Positions 12,501 through 27,500 of a DNA stretch of 64,000 nt are shown here, one piece after another. The notes beneath the pieces were generated by a model. The model was not told the DNA's origin. It saw only the letters and a program-made list of their open reading frames with translations, and made no database searches. The position numbers were made by a program, and so were the translations under genes. Position 1 is the stretch's first letter, and each line of letters starts with the position of its first letter. This DNA comes from Siphonodentalium dalli (taxonomy: Eukaryota > Mollusca > Scaphopoda > Gadilida > Siphonodentaliidae): positions 215,152,205-215,216,204 of the forward strand of contig CP136064.1 of NCBI GenBank assembly GCA_032622095.1, written 5' to 3'.

Positions 12501-15500
12501 TAGCTTAAGCCTTTATGTAGGATTTAGGTTCAGTCTCCCATTTAAGCTCTCCCACATAGCGTAAGTACATGTAAGCATAACTCATAGGGCAGCAAATTTG
12601 TGGGGTATTATTAGTGCCATCTTGACGAACATGTACACTGCAACCTACACAAATTTATATCATTAAATCTTGTGCCCTTGCATATGGCCAGGAATATTCT
12701 GAAAAACATTTGTATATACCTGTAAATACCACCAACTTTTGAGTAAAACTAGGAAAAAAATGTTTATATACATATTTCACTGGAAAATGTCAAAAAGGAA
12801 ATTTCCTTAGATGGGAATGACAGAGTAATCTTGGGCTGGCTTCAACTATACATACCAACTGTAAAACAGAATGAGACTCCGCTTCCTGATCTGAGGAGTC
12901 CGTAGAATGTCGAAGATAGCAAATTTATTTGAGTCGGATTTCGCTTCATTAATACACTCAGACTGAATCTTGACTTTCTCGAACTTGTCTTTGGGAATAT
13001 TGAGCTTGTTTACTTTACATATCTTCTTGACGAGTTCTTCAGCTCTGTCAGTCTTCCCCACTGTGAGAAGCCATCTCAGAGATTCTGGGATCAAGCTGTA
13101 AAATTAAAGGTAAACAATCAAACTTGTGTTATACAGACATATGTGACCTGCCATATCAAATCCAGTCGTAAGTCGGGATTTTTTTACCCTGTGCTAATGC
13201 ATTCTCTTAGATATGCGAGTCGACCATAGGTCGCCTCGCATATATAAGAGAATGCATTGGCCTAACAATTTTTTATCATTTTTTTTAAATAAATGTTTCT
13301 TACAATTTTTAGGACATAAAATAAAAAACATCCATTACCCTGCAGGGAGCCCCACACATATATAGAAGCATATAGAAGAGTGTTGTCTGCTCATGTTTGT
13401 CTGGGGCTATGTATGGGTGAAATTATAAAATTGTTAAAGAATACAAGAAAAAATTATTAAAATTGTAAAAAATTGTTAGGCCAATGCATTCTCTTATATA
13501 TGCGAGGCGACCTATGGTCGACTCGCATATATAAGAGAACACATTGGCACAGGGTAAAAAAAATCCCGACTTACGACTGGATTTTATATGGCGGGTCACA
13601 TATACAGTAATCGAAGCAAGTCTGCAAATAGTGTGTCTGTCATTTGCAGAATGAGGTCGCCAGAGGGTGAATTTAGTGATGCTATCCCGCACAGCGGGCT
13701 AGTATCACCAAATTCACCCTCTGGGGACCTCATTCTACTTAGACCTCATCTTCTGGCAGGTATCTATAGTTTCAAATTAAAATTAATTTTTAGTTACTTT
13801 TTCCCTTCAGGGGAAGTTTCTATATCCCCTAATTTGCAGAAGATAAAATGCATAATCGAGGTTACTAATGGGTGAACGTCACCAACTTCAACTGAGGAAT
13901 TTCTATCTAATCCTAGGTCTCCTATAGAAGTTGAGGCCTAAGCAGAATGAGGTTCCCAGAGTGTGAATTTGGTTATGCTAGCACACTGTTAGTGATAGCA
14001 TCACTAAATTCACCCTCTGGGAACCTCATTCTGCAAATGTCAAGACACCCTATCTGCAGGCTTAAATCAAAGTGTCTCAAAGTGTCTCCATCTCAGGCAC
14101 CTCAACTGGAGCCCTAGGACTTAAATCTATGGCATGACTTCACCTACACGTATTACTAAGATGTCTGTTGGTTTTGTTTGGTTGCAATGGCAGCATGCTC
14201 CATTTAATATTGTCGGCTTATTTTAGTTTATATTCACACTCCAAATAATTAAATAAACTCTATTGAATTTAGGATTTAATAATCCGCTCAAATAAAGTGG
14301 ATATCAAAGGATATGAAATTCTATTTTTACTCAATGATTCAATTCATAATTGAAGGCCTATATACACAGAGAAAATTGAGTTATAATAATAGAAGTGTTT
14401 AGGGCCTACTTGTGTCTAACATAATCAACTTACAGGGAATGACATCACGCCATAGATTTAAGTATAGGGATATATCTACATCACCGTAAATGGAGCCATG
14501 GCCTACAGTAATATGATGGATACTTATTACTGCTCAAACCCATACCAGGCCAGCTATATTCTCATATCCTCCTTTTTTTTAACACGATGACTGCCGGCTC
14601 CCATTCAATTACAAGCAATAAGTACGAGATAACTTATAGTCCTGTTAAAAATGTTAAAAATTTAATTTTCTTGACGTTGTCCCCCATTTGCCATGGTAGC
14701 TTCCGATGCTCCTGCCCAGCACTTGAAAAGCTGGTTCAAATGCCAATATGAACGGATTGATGGTTCAGAGAAAGGGAGATAATCATGATTCCTGACTCAG
14801 GTTGATGCATATTGTATACAAATTTAAGATATGGTGATATTATCGAAGGATCATTATTTTGGCATGTAACAACTGTAACTGTACACTGTCATACAAGTTC
14901 TATTCAGAATATTTCTTTTTTTTAAATAAATGAATTTGAAGTTTATATCTAAACAAAACTAGTAATTGTGAATATTAAACTTACAATATAGTTAGGACGA
15001 GTGCGACAACGCTTGGAAGACAAACAAGCCACTGTATATCCTGCCAGTCCATGAGTACGTAGCACACTCCACCTAGAGCACAGACGGCTAATCCCCAGAA
15101 CACCTCCAAACCGGCCCCCGCTGTACCACGATGGTGTGGCTGGAAATACTCCATTACAAGGATGTACGTCGCGGTCTGCAATCCCTGTCAAGCAAAATAA
15201 ATGTATCATGTATGTATCGGCCTGAAATCCCTGTAAAACAAAAATGTATTATCAGGATTTCCGCTGGGGGAAAAATCTCAGTCCATGAAACCCAAGTTCT
15301 ACAAACATCTGCTACTAGTAAGTCGACCCCTGATATAAGCTGAAAATTTGAACATAAGGGGTAATCATAGCCATATGGACAAGGGAGACTGGGAGGGCTG
15401 CAGCCCCCCCCCCCCCAAACATTTTTAAAGCTCAATTTTCGAGAAATTTTGAGATATTTTCTGTCAAATTTTTACAATTTTCAGGTAAATTGAATGGTAT

Positions 15501-18500
15501 TTCACTGGGAAATTGTGGCAAATTACAGTATTTTTCAAATTTCTGCCTGTGTTACAACCATGAGTATATCATGTAAAAAAATTTGGGCAAAAAGTCTCAG
15601 CCTAAAAAATTGGGTGCCCATATGGCTATGACGGTAATATAAGTAGATAAAGTCAAGAAATTAATTGTAATTATGTCTTTATTTTAGAAAACTGAATGGT
15701 TAGTTAAAATAATGTAAGAATGCAAGGTAAAATATTGTTATAGCATACAAGCCTGCAGATATTGTGCCTGTCATTTGCAGAATGAGGTCCCCAGAGGGTT
15801 AATTTAGTGATGATACCCTGCCCAGCAGGCTAGCATCACCAAATTCACCCTATTAATGGGATAGCGTCACTAAATTCACCCTCTGGGGACCTCATTCTGC
15901 AAATGACAGACACACTATTTGCAGGCTTGATAACATCTGGTCTATATGATCAGTACCAATGGAATGCACGTCATTTGTTTCTGAAGGCTGAAACATTTGT
16001 TAAAAATTCCATTAAGTTACCATTTGATCAATTGTTGTTTACAAACGATAAACTAAAATTTGATCCAGACGCTAGCGTACATTTTGGGGAGATAATTTCA
16101 GTTATTACATTTGCAATATCATCGTTAAAGTGGCAGGCCGATATGGAGCGACAATTTCATTATTGACCTGCCACTTTCATTAACAGCCCGCCACTGCTGA
16201 GTGTTATAAGATTTCATCGAACCAGTAAAACTAATATTCTAATTCACTCATTCATTCTGCTGACAGGTAAATCCAATTTCTGCGGTGCTTATTGGTCAGT
16301 TGCCCAGGTGTAGCTGTCGTAAAACCATCTAATTTTACACAGAGTGGCGATTGGGTACAGAATTGGGACCTGCTCTGAATCATTACGCGGTTATCCCGGA
16401 AGTATCTTCATTACTAGGGACAACAATGTAGACAGTGGGAAGTTGGAAATACGATTGAAATGCACATGTGTTTTCCGATGAAAAATATTCATTCTACCAG
16501 CTCTTCGCATCACCGGTAAAACTGCATTTTCCATCATAAAACCCACCGATAAACCAAGATCACACCAGATAGCATGTTAATCCCCTAAATCTAGGGATTA
16601 GTAAAGTGATAATAATAGTAATATCCAGGGTCTTGTTATTAAGTCGATATATGTAATGGATATAAGAACGAACAGTCATATCTGTGGTGATATTACGACA
16701 TGTGGGTGGGAAGATATACATGGGTACCTTAACCCGTGGGGAAAGATTCCAAGGAGGGGGATAATGTGTCAAACCAGTACAACAGTAAAAGCTGAGAACT
16801 TACTTGCATGAAAATCCCAAGGATGAATCTCATAACGACGAATGCCACATATGACGGTGAGAATCGGATTCCGATACCCAAGGCAATCTGGACAGCCAGC
16901 GTTATTATTAAAGTGGGTTTGCGGCCAAATTTATCAGCTATGTATCCAAAACAGACTCCTCCCACCATCACTCCCAGGAAGTAAATTGTAGTTGCGAGGC
17001 TTCCGAGATCTGCATCATCACAAACAAGATCCCACTGAAATAAAAAGTTTAAATAGGGAATTAATTAACATAGGGCATGATTCTTAAGTTCTTGATGATA
17101 CAATTCTCAAACCACTGTTATAAATTCATAGAAACTTATCAGATAAGCTGCACAAGATGATTGATAGTAACCTCATTTCAAGGCCGATAAAATTGACCAT
17201 AAAATATTGCAGTTCAAATGCCATGATAATGACTTTGGTCAGTCCTCCAAAAATTGGAAGTTTTATTTAATGGACTTTCTTTAGAATTGCATCAAAGTCA
17301 CTATTGGCTTCTATGGCTTTTACATGGCATTGCCTTTTGCCATAGCTGATTTCAAAGGCTGAACATGTACTCAAACATTTGGAGATATCACTAAATAATT
17401 GAAGATATTTTTAAAAATTTGGAGATATCACTTAATAATTGAAGATATCTTCAAACATTTAGAGATTTGAAGATATCTCAAATTCATTTTAAACATATCA
17501 CAATATCTTGTCATATGGGGCCATTCTTTATTTTAACACTGTGGCTTTTTGTCAAGATGATTACTCCCTGCTTAAGTGGACTGGAACCGCATACAGCATT
17601 ACTTGTTTTAATTAAAAAATAAGTATAAAACTATAATTAATTACAAATTAGATTTTTGAGACAGTGCAATTTTTTTTTGGATTGGGTGGGATTCGAACCC
17701 CGGCTGCGCCTTGCGACTCAAAGTCCGACGTCAATACAGGGTTCCTGCAAGCAAGGACTGATCAAATTTAAGGCTATTCAAGGCCGTTTCACGACATTTT
17801 TCAGCTATTTTCAAGGCCCTTTGATACCCAAATTCAAGGATTTTCAAGGCCTTAAAATAAATTAATCAGTATTCTATCACACACTGCCATGTTAGTAATT
17901 ATTAACATTACTCAGGTTGGGTACTATAATACCTGGTACTTTTCCCAGATTATTATACTCACACAATTCAATGCAGAAAAGCTAGGAATATTTTTTTTTA
18001 ACATCAACATCAACAAATGGTAGCGTCTTTTTTTTGTCCTTCAAAACTTTAAGATGTTTGTCAGATTTCACATGGGAATCCAACGCGGCTTTTCCCCATG
18101 TTCGCCACGCTAAATGTTTTCAGGCAAAGTTTGCATTTTGCAGAATACCTGTTGCCCAGAATGACCATTAACCAGTCTTTGTAACTTTCGGAAGTTAATC
18201 AACAATCTTGGATGTGCATTTCCCCATTTTTTATTGGTAATTATCGAAAACAATCATCGAAAAACAGTACACACACGACAACATTTTAGCAGACTGACAC
18301 GACAGTCACATGCGATAATACGTCGCGCTTTGCGATTGGCCAACGTCACTGCAACTATCCAATGAGAATGCTCAATACATCGCTGCTCTATTATAAAATA
18401 ACTGCGCTATTTATATCTCGCTCCAATGCGGTCATTTACCGTAAACCCGGAAATGTAAGAGGTGATTAATTACGGATCATCGGCGTGTTGTTGTATCGCT

Positions 18501-21500
18501 AATATTCAAGGCTTTTCAAGGCCCATTGCCCATATTCCAGGATTTCAAGGCCTTGAACCGCACCTTGTCAAATTCAAGGCCGTTCCTTGAATCCAAGGCC
18601 CCGCGGGAACCCTGCAATACCACACGGCCACCGAAGCAACCCCAAAAAAGGAAGCTCGAATGGCCGCTGTATTCTGACGTCGCACTTAGGAATACAGCGG
18701 CCATTCGAGCTTCCTTTTTTGGGGTTGCTTCGGTGGCCGTGTGGTATTGACGTCGGACTTTGAGTCGCAAGGCGCGCTCGCCGTCATGGGCCGGGGTTCG
18801 AATCCCACCCAATCCAAAAAAATAAAAAAATTTGCACTGTCTCAAAAATCAAATTTGCTTCTAAAAATAGGCACCTGGTGTGTTGTATAGTCCCAAGCAT
18901 GTTCTAAGGGCCAGCTCGGCATGTTTCAGAGGCAATAAATATAACATTTCTAAAGTGCTATATCTCCTATATATATAACTAGAAGGTGACCCGACTTCGT
19001 CCGGGCTTTGACATTGAATTGACCATTTTGAAGGTCAAGGTCAGGTGGGGTCACGAGTTGACCCGTCCAAAACACTCCCTGGAAACAATTACCACTAAGT
19101 ATCAAATTTCGTCAAAATCCGTCTGGCAGTTTACCAACACCAACACCCCAAAAATGGTGGAAATTGGCCCAGCGGATACCGAGAAATCGGCCCAGCGGAT
19201 ACCGAGATACCCTATGTATCAAATTTCGTCCGTAAAAATCCGCCAGTTTTACCCGATTTGATTTCCACTAAAGTATATAAATGCGCCTCATATACACACG
19301 CTCGTTAATTATCAAGCTTCAACGTAAAGATAAATTAGCATTGTGTAGTAAATTTTAACTAATTATTTTCTCGCCGTCAAAGTTGAACAATGTCAATGTT
19401 GTTGGCATTGACGGTTTGGAGCCACCGGTAGATTCCAACAGCGAAATAGCATTTCAGCTAAATGGATTCTTGGATGAGATTCCAGACCCGCGGGGTAAAT
19501 GTAAACAACTTGAGCCTATGCGTGGTGTAAATATACAAAAAATAAATCTATCGACAATAGACCTAAGAATATCAGCTGTAACAAAATTTATATATCAGAA
19601 ATTGTAAATGATTTATTTTGGGATAGATACACGATTCTTAATAGCCTGCAAATTGACAATATATATTGTAAATGTTATAATTTTGGGGAAAATACACGAT
19701 GCGTAATTGCCTGCAAATTGCTTACGTTCGTCAACGTATGAATATAGAGTTATCCTCCCTGCATCGCAGTGCTAAATTCCGGTGTGTTAGCACTGCGGAT
19801 CCCGAGATATGAGTTTTGAAGGTCAAGGTGACGCCGCACAGACAAATGGACGGGCCCATGTTCATTCCCGGGTCGAATTATGTGTCCGTACCAAGTTTGG
19901 TCGAAATCGGTCCAGCCGTGTTCGAGTCCATCGCGAACACACACACACACACACCACACACACACAGACAGATCTTCCAAAATATATAATAGATTAATTA
20001 ATTATGTTTTCAGGTAGATATAAATAGCTTTGGTGATATGTGTCTGGAAAAGTCGAGAATAAATTTGTAAAACTAATTATAAACCAAAACAAATTTCTTC
20101 TGCCACACTGACAAATCCAACCATGATGAATACTCAAGCAGTCTATGAATCATTCATGTTCGGCAATTGGCGGTGATTTCCGAGAATTATGTGGTTATTA
20201 GAAAATAACCCCATTGTGGTTATAGGTTTATGAACACATTGACTGGGCATGGCTATCATAACGCTATGACAAAATTTGAAGCAGTATTGGGTGTATGTAA
20301 ATAATAAATCACAGAGATACAATCAGGGTAGAGATTCTGTAGATTTTTGTTAGTTCTGAGACACTTCATATGAATCTTATCCCTGGATAAGCGTAATTCC
20401 TAGTCATAGCTAGTATTCATAGACTAACATGACCTGGTAACCTCTTTATACATAGGTCAAGTGGGACAGCTCCGGTATTATGAATAATATCCCCATTGTC
20501 TACATAAACATAACACACCATCACAGGACTATTAGTCTTAGTCTTGTGCAGTAATTATAATTAGGCCAGAACAATCTTCCCTAAGTTTTTTTTTGCAATT
20601 AGAACCTGAGAGGAGAAATGCAACTATTAACACTTTCATGACTGGAGCTTCAAGAATTTCGCGAAAACCCTGGGCCAATGCATTCTCTAATATATGGTGA
20701 ATTTTGTCTTTCAGGTGGTGACGTGGATAAACTTCAATGTATGATGAACATTGCTGCTTATGATTCTTAAGAAGCCTAAATTTCTGACCTGACACCAATG
20801 TTCAAAGAACTGAACTGGCTACCAATTCAAGCTCGTATTGACTATAAAATTGCTGTCTTATGTTGTAAGAAATTTGACTGTCTCTCGCCTCTCCCTGTAT
20901 ATATTGAATCTCTTTTTCATGCTATATACCTGGTAAACCAGGCTTACGGTCTGCTGATAAAATATTACTTGCTGTCCCCAAACGTGACCTAGTTAATTAT
21001 GGTTGTCGATCTTTTGAATGCTACGGCCCAAATCTTTGGAATTCACTCCAGCTTACACTTTGAAATCTTTCAAAACAGAATTCAAAACATATCTGTTTAA
21101 AATTCACTATGATAACGACCAAAGCTAAGCACATCTTTCCTGCATTGTTTTATACAATATACTCAGACTTCATCCTGATTTGTATATTAATTTTTTGATT
21201 TATTTCATTGTAGTTATTGTTTGTTTGTACATGCGCATGTGTTTGAATGTGTAGGAGCTCTGTCATTTGTTGTATCATTGAGCACTTTGGGCCTCATGGG
21301 ATCAGGTGCTTTAAAAATGCTATACATTATTATTATTATTATTATTATTATGCCACTGTAAAATGTGTAATGGCATTTTAGCAGTCCTATTTAACCCTTC
21401 CATGACTGGAGCTTCCTGAAAATTTTTCTGAAAACCCTGTCCCAATACATTCTCTTCTATATGTGAGTCTGGCATAGGCAGCCTCGCATATATAAGAGAA

Positions 21501-24500
21501 TACATTGGCCTAACAATATTTACCATAACCTAGTAAGCCAGTGCATTCCTTATATAAGCGAGACTGCTTATGAGAGACTCGCATATATAAAAGAATGTAC
21601 TGGCACATGATATGTAATGCTGCACCAGTGCATCTCCCGTCATGAAAGGGTTAACCCTCTGACCACGGAAAGAATTGTCATTCAGTTGTAAAAGTATACA
21701 TTGGAATGGTCTTTTCGTCATTTGTGGGGATGCCTTGATAATATAAAAAAGATGACAGGCAGAAAAACTGCCTTATAGATTTAATAAAGTAATAATCATT
21801 CTTTCATTTTTTTAACCTCTTGCATGGCTTCTTGAGGATCATACAGAGTATGGACGTAAAGTGTTATGCTGTGTGCTTTACATCCATATTGAGTATGAAC
21901 AGCCTTCATCGCACAGGAGTAGGTCAACATTCATATATGGGAATTCAGAACTAGTGCCTCAGAACCAGTGTATCTCAACGTTTAAAATAGTGTATGATAT
22001 GTATGATTTTGTGTTAATAATAGCGCTTGCATGGAATCACTTTTAAGAGTTTTCGTGATAGTCCTATTTTTTCCGCTGCAAACATGGCTACAACCTAATC
22101 TGCCAGTGAACACATTAAAGTTGTTCACATGTCAACATACAGACTAAATTGATAAACTTAATTATTAGCTAAACATTCCTGGTCTAAAAATGAATGAAAC
22201 TGAGTCGAAAAACTAACTGTCAACGAGTGTCAAGTTATTAAAGGGTTAAAGGGACTCAAGGCCTTTGAATTGGGTTCAAGTGAAATAACATAAAATTATT
22301 ATTTTCATTATTAAAGACATATTAGGCACTTGTTCGGGTGTGTGAAACTGATGTCAGTAGTCAGGTGCTATGTCAACTGGAGGAATGTAGCATTTTACTA
22401 ACATTGCCGAAAATCTCAAGCAAATCGACCACTCCATTGAAAATATCATCTGAAGTACGCTCAATTGTAAATATTTACTTCTCGATTCGGGACGCAACTA
22501 TCGGCAATAAACCAACGAAAACGATTTTGGCATCGAGAGTCATTGCATTCAACTAAAATATATAAGAATGACTATGTGGGTTGTCAATTTGGATATAATA
22601 TTCGTAAAGTAACTACTTTGAGCAAGACTGTTTTCCATTTCTATTTTATCACTTTAATAACTCTCCAGTAATGAGATTTCTAATGTCAAAACCATTGTTA
22701 TATGTAAACATTACAGTTATATTGGAATTACCGATAAAAGTACAATAAGATACCGAAGTTAAATAAAAACGGTAAACATTGGAGACTTGTTATAACAATC
22801 TTGTTCAGATAATACATTGAATAAGTCTCAAGGTGCAACTTCAATAACATTCTTGACAAATCACTACACACATAACAGTTTTGTTTGCATAACAATGGTT
22901 TCAACTCATGAAATTCATTATTAGAGAACAATCAATAATGAATATAAGAACAAAGTTTATCTATTTCTGAATTTTCTTCTTAGTGGTTATGTTTTTACTG
23001 ACTTTTATACAGTAATGCCCTAAGTAATCGACTCCTTAACCACAGCAGAATTATGGGTAACTTTTCAGGATTTAGTCAGAAATATGGCTTGTTGCCACTG
23101 AGAGCTTTCCGATGAATGGCAACAAGCCATATTTCCGACTAAATCCTGAAAAGTTACCCATAATTTTGCTGTGGTTAAGGAGTCGATTACTTAGGGAATT
23201 ACTGTATCTTTTGCAAATTTACTCGCTGCGAAGACCTTGGGTCCCTATAAATAAATGATACAAAGCAGCATCAATCAGCAAGTGTCACCTATCCCGCAAG
23301 GAGATGTCACACGCACTCTATCACTCATCTACAATGTCATGTCACTCTCAATAAGTGACAGTTAACATCACGTCAGGAGATGAAAGGTCAAGGTAATATA
23401 GTGTGACACAGGAATTGTGGAAGAACCGGGCCAATGACCGATATCTCAATGGTGTTAACTATAACGAGAGGCCGATCACGATCGGCAGATGTTTAACCCA
23501 TCCCTTGGCGATAGTAAATTGTTAAGATCAGAATCATAATCTTTTAATGTTGAATTATAGAGTATACTGTTATGATCTAAAGTAGTATATGACAAATGTA
23601 CATAATAACCAGTAATAACACAAATTATTGGAATGTATGAGTCAATATAGAAGGGTTAATATAACATCTAAACTCTAGAGCCTGTCACCACTATCATAGT
23701 GTGAGCAGTTCTATTCATGTTGTTGCAAATTGCCATGTGAGATATCAAAATAATATAATTATTTATTTAATGGAAAAGGTTAAAAGACATGGAATGGGTA
23801 AAAGGGGTTAAATCACCTATCTCTGCCCTGTTTGATCCAATGTAGTCCCATCATCCAAGGACTTAGAGAGCTCCATTGGTCTAGTTAAATAAATTCACAT
23901 GGCTAAGTTGTGGTTAAAAAGATAGCTAAATCAATTTATCCAATAATTCACTAACCGTGTCTCTTATACAGAGATAACATATGAGGGCTATAAATAACTC
24001 TCAAAGCAATAAACTATATTGTCTTTTATCTTGCTCACAGAGAAGCAGGTAATCATTAATTGTAAGTTACTTGGGTTATAATCTGGATAATTCTTAGTTT
24101 AAAAAGGGCCATATCTCTTGTATAACAAATGGGATCTAACCCATATTCAAACTCGTTCTGTATTTTGAGTTGAGAAACTCACATACCAAATTTGGTTCCT
24201 ATCAGATGAAAAATGGTTGATTTATCGAAGTACATGTACATGTATGTGTGAATCATATGTCAAAGGACCATAACTCCATTAAAAAAAATCCGATCAAACC
24301 CATATTCGAACTCAATCTGTATGTTGGGCCGAGAAACTCACATACCAAATTTGGTTCCGATCAGAGAAAAAATGTTTGAGTTATGGCAGAATGCGTGAAT
24401 TCTAAGTCGAAAAAGGGCCATAACTCTGTCAAAAAAAGTCGAATCAAACCCATATTCGAACTCGATCTGTATTTTGGGCTGAAAACCCCATATACAAAAT

Positions 24501-27500
24501 TTGGTTTTGATCAGGTAAAAAATGTTTGAGTTATCGCATTACACGTAAAGTGTCTACGGACAGACAGACGGCTCGACAGACGGACGGACGGACACACGAC
24601 GAGTGGTCAATCCGGACAATGACACTATGTTTACCATACATGGTATGGGTAAACATAAAAACAAATTAAATGGTTACTTCACTACATCAAACTGATATTT
24701 TTTTACTCAGCCACAACAACCATTTGATGAATACACCGTTATCCTAATATTGTCAAAATATTCAATAACATCGGCTGTGCCAAATCGTGGAACACAACGT
24801 CTGATCACTGAGAGCTTTCCAATGAATGGCAACAAGCCATATTTCCGACTAAACCTGAAAAGTTACCCATAATTCTGCTGTTTTTAAGGAGACGATTATT
24901 TAGGGCATTATTGTGAATGTACTTTTCATGCAGTGCGTGAAATTACTGACATACATTTGAGCTTGTTCACATATACCTTTCAAAATTTGTTTCAGAGTAC
25001 AGTGTATAGACAGTATTATATTTGCATAGCCCATCTGTGTTACACTAAATCCTGTTCGGTGATTGGTCAACTGCCAATTGAGTCACCCATTTCATACCCA
25101 AATGACACATACTGTAGCACGAACATGACGTCACAAACTGTTGCCCTAATCACTAAAAGTGGTCAGCAGAATAATTGGGCATGGTTTTCAAAGTTACGTA
25201 GAATTGGATCTGAAGCCAGTTATTTATATCGAACACGTTATTGTTGCTAAATGCTTGGAAATCTTATATTGGGCTGACTTAATGTGCTGTGTGGGCTGGT
25301 CTCAAATTCTCATGAAATAGTGTTATGCTGTGTACTTTACATACATATTGAGTATGAACAGTCTTCATCGCACAGAGAGTACATGTAGGTCAACATTCAT
25401 AATGGGAATTCAGAACTAGTGCCTCAGAACCAGTGTATCTCAATGTTTAAAATAGTGTATGATATGTATGATTTTGTGTTAATAATAGCGCTTGCATGGA
25501 ATCACTTTTAAGAGTTTTTGTGATAGTCCTATTTTTTCCGCTGCAAACATGGCTACAACCTAATCTGCCAGTGAACACGTTAAAGTTGATCACATGTCAA
25601 CAAACAGACTAAATTGATAAACTTAATTAATAGCTAAACATTCCTGGTCTAAGAAGAGGTGTGCACTCGAGTGCTAGCATACTCCCACCGTGGCAAATTC
25701 AACCCGCATTATCCGTAAACCCAACAAAAAAGATTTTTAACTTTAAAGAAAAATTTGGATTAATAATTTTGATATGGGTTCATATTTGTTCGAATTATTC
25801 CAGAAACCCAAAAAAGAGTACAAAATGAAACGCAACCTTAACATCTAAGATGGCTTTGTCGAGTGTGATAGCATCCAAAAAAAAGGAAGTTTCAAATATC
25901 TACGATCATAACTGTAGGAGGAGTTGATTACACCATGAAGGTACCCTCATACAGAAAAACAGAAAATTATTAAAAAAAAAATTCAAAGTCGAAAGGCCCA
26001 TAACTGAGATCAATCGGACTTGCACATCAATCATGTTTGATATTTTGTCGACTCGCCAGCCCGATAACTTAAGTGTGCAGGGTACGCGAGCCAGAGTGCT
26101 CAGCCAACAGTGATGGAACCAATGAAATCAGCTGGTGATAGTACCTCATGCGATAGTAGTCTGGAAGTAATTAAAGTCACAGATAGCTTAGCAGGATTGC
26201 TCAAGTCTGCGGCAAACCTAACTCACCAGCAATATTGCAAGCGAACAAGCCTTGAAATAGCGTGTCTGTCATTTGCAGAATGAGGTCCCCAGAGGGTGAA
26301 TTTAGTGATGCTACCCCCCCAAGCGGGCTATCATCACCAAATTCACCCTCTGAGGACCTCATTCTGCTTACACCTCAATTTAATTATGCTAGCCCGCTAT
26401 GTGGGGTAGCATCACTAAATTCACCCTCTGGGGACCTCATTCTGCAAATGATAGACACCCTATTTCAAGGCTTGCTAGCGAATCTGATTGCTAGGCTTGA
26501 TTGTTCAAGTCTGCGGTGGTCTTTAGGGAGTAAATATTTACATTTGTGCAGAGTTCCGACATTGAGTTTTTTTAAATGGTACGATCTGCTTGGCTGGAAT
26601 ATTCGGGTAATATTAGTTGAATGCTACATTCTTTCAGCGTGGGAAAGGTGCCCGGGTTCTCACTTATCAGTTTGGTTCACTGAAATAAGCACACAATATG
26701 ACTTTAAGATAATATAACCACGCAGCAGGCAGAGAAACATGCTACACATTCCTATTCATTCATAATAGGGATGTTCAGATAATTAAGTCAACAGATGAAA
26801 ACCAGTGCATGTCACCTTTAACAAACAGGCAGCTTGATGACAGTATCAACTGAAAAATCACCTATCAACGAGTATCTAGTTATCAACCATTTCTGTAGTA
26901 ATATAAGTAGTTCCCTTATGAAATGGTCAAAAATGCTATTTGATGAATTAATTATCTGAACATTTCTCACCAGTCAATAGGAAACCTTCCGTATTATCTT
27001 TTTGCATGACTGGCTGTTCTCTGCTTAAACTTAAAGGCCCACTTAATTTTCGAGTCAGCGTTTATTTTTTTTATAGTGCCTTGATATACAGTTTTAATAA
27101 CAATCTATGCCATAAAATATGATTAAAATTCTATAAATTCATCACCATATGAAACGTCTGTGTCTCAAAAGATACCCATAAAGAAATAGAAATTAGCTGA
27201 AATCATAAAATGTTTACCCCCCCCCCCTCCCTTTTGGCTCCCAAAATGCAACAGAATTCAAACTAAAATTGTATTTTCAATGGAAGCAGAATAACTCTAT
27301 CTTTAAAATATAGTTATTCCCCCTCCATTGAAAATAATACACTTTGCACAACAAAACCAGATGAAATTTAAGCACAAAACAAATTGGTAACTCATCAAAA
27401 CAACATTCTCACAGTTTATTATACCGGCAGGCCTTTCCATTAGTCTAATTTGGGGACACCGATCAAACTTGAGATTTCAAGACCACGAAACGCCATTTCC

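Larger units (their letters stand above)
17651..18850. mobile_element. Hairpin element with tRNA-like arms, interrupted by an 878-bp insertion
   Basis: GATTTTTGAGACAGTGCAA at 17651 and its complement ending at 18850 are the outer ends. Both arms carry the same tRNA-like unit in opposite orientation. The inner 60-base arms (18615-18674 and 18690-18749) are exact inverted copies around a 15-base loop. The left arm is split by the insertion at 17737-18614. The left arm also lacks about 16 bases present in the right one. Confidence 0.85.

Noticed and set aside
18722-18815. Functional tRNA gene
   Set aside because: A and B boxes are present but the anticodon arm folds poorly, and the unit occurs as inverted arms of a hairpin element. 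A tRNA-derived sequence is the better call.
19383-19607. Possible exon (74 codons from 19383)
   Set aside because: Composition is plausible for protein, but there is no family match by eye, no clear splice sites, and it sits between repeats.
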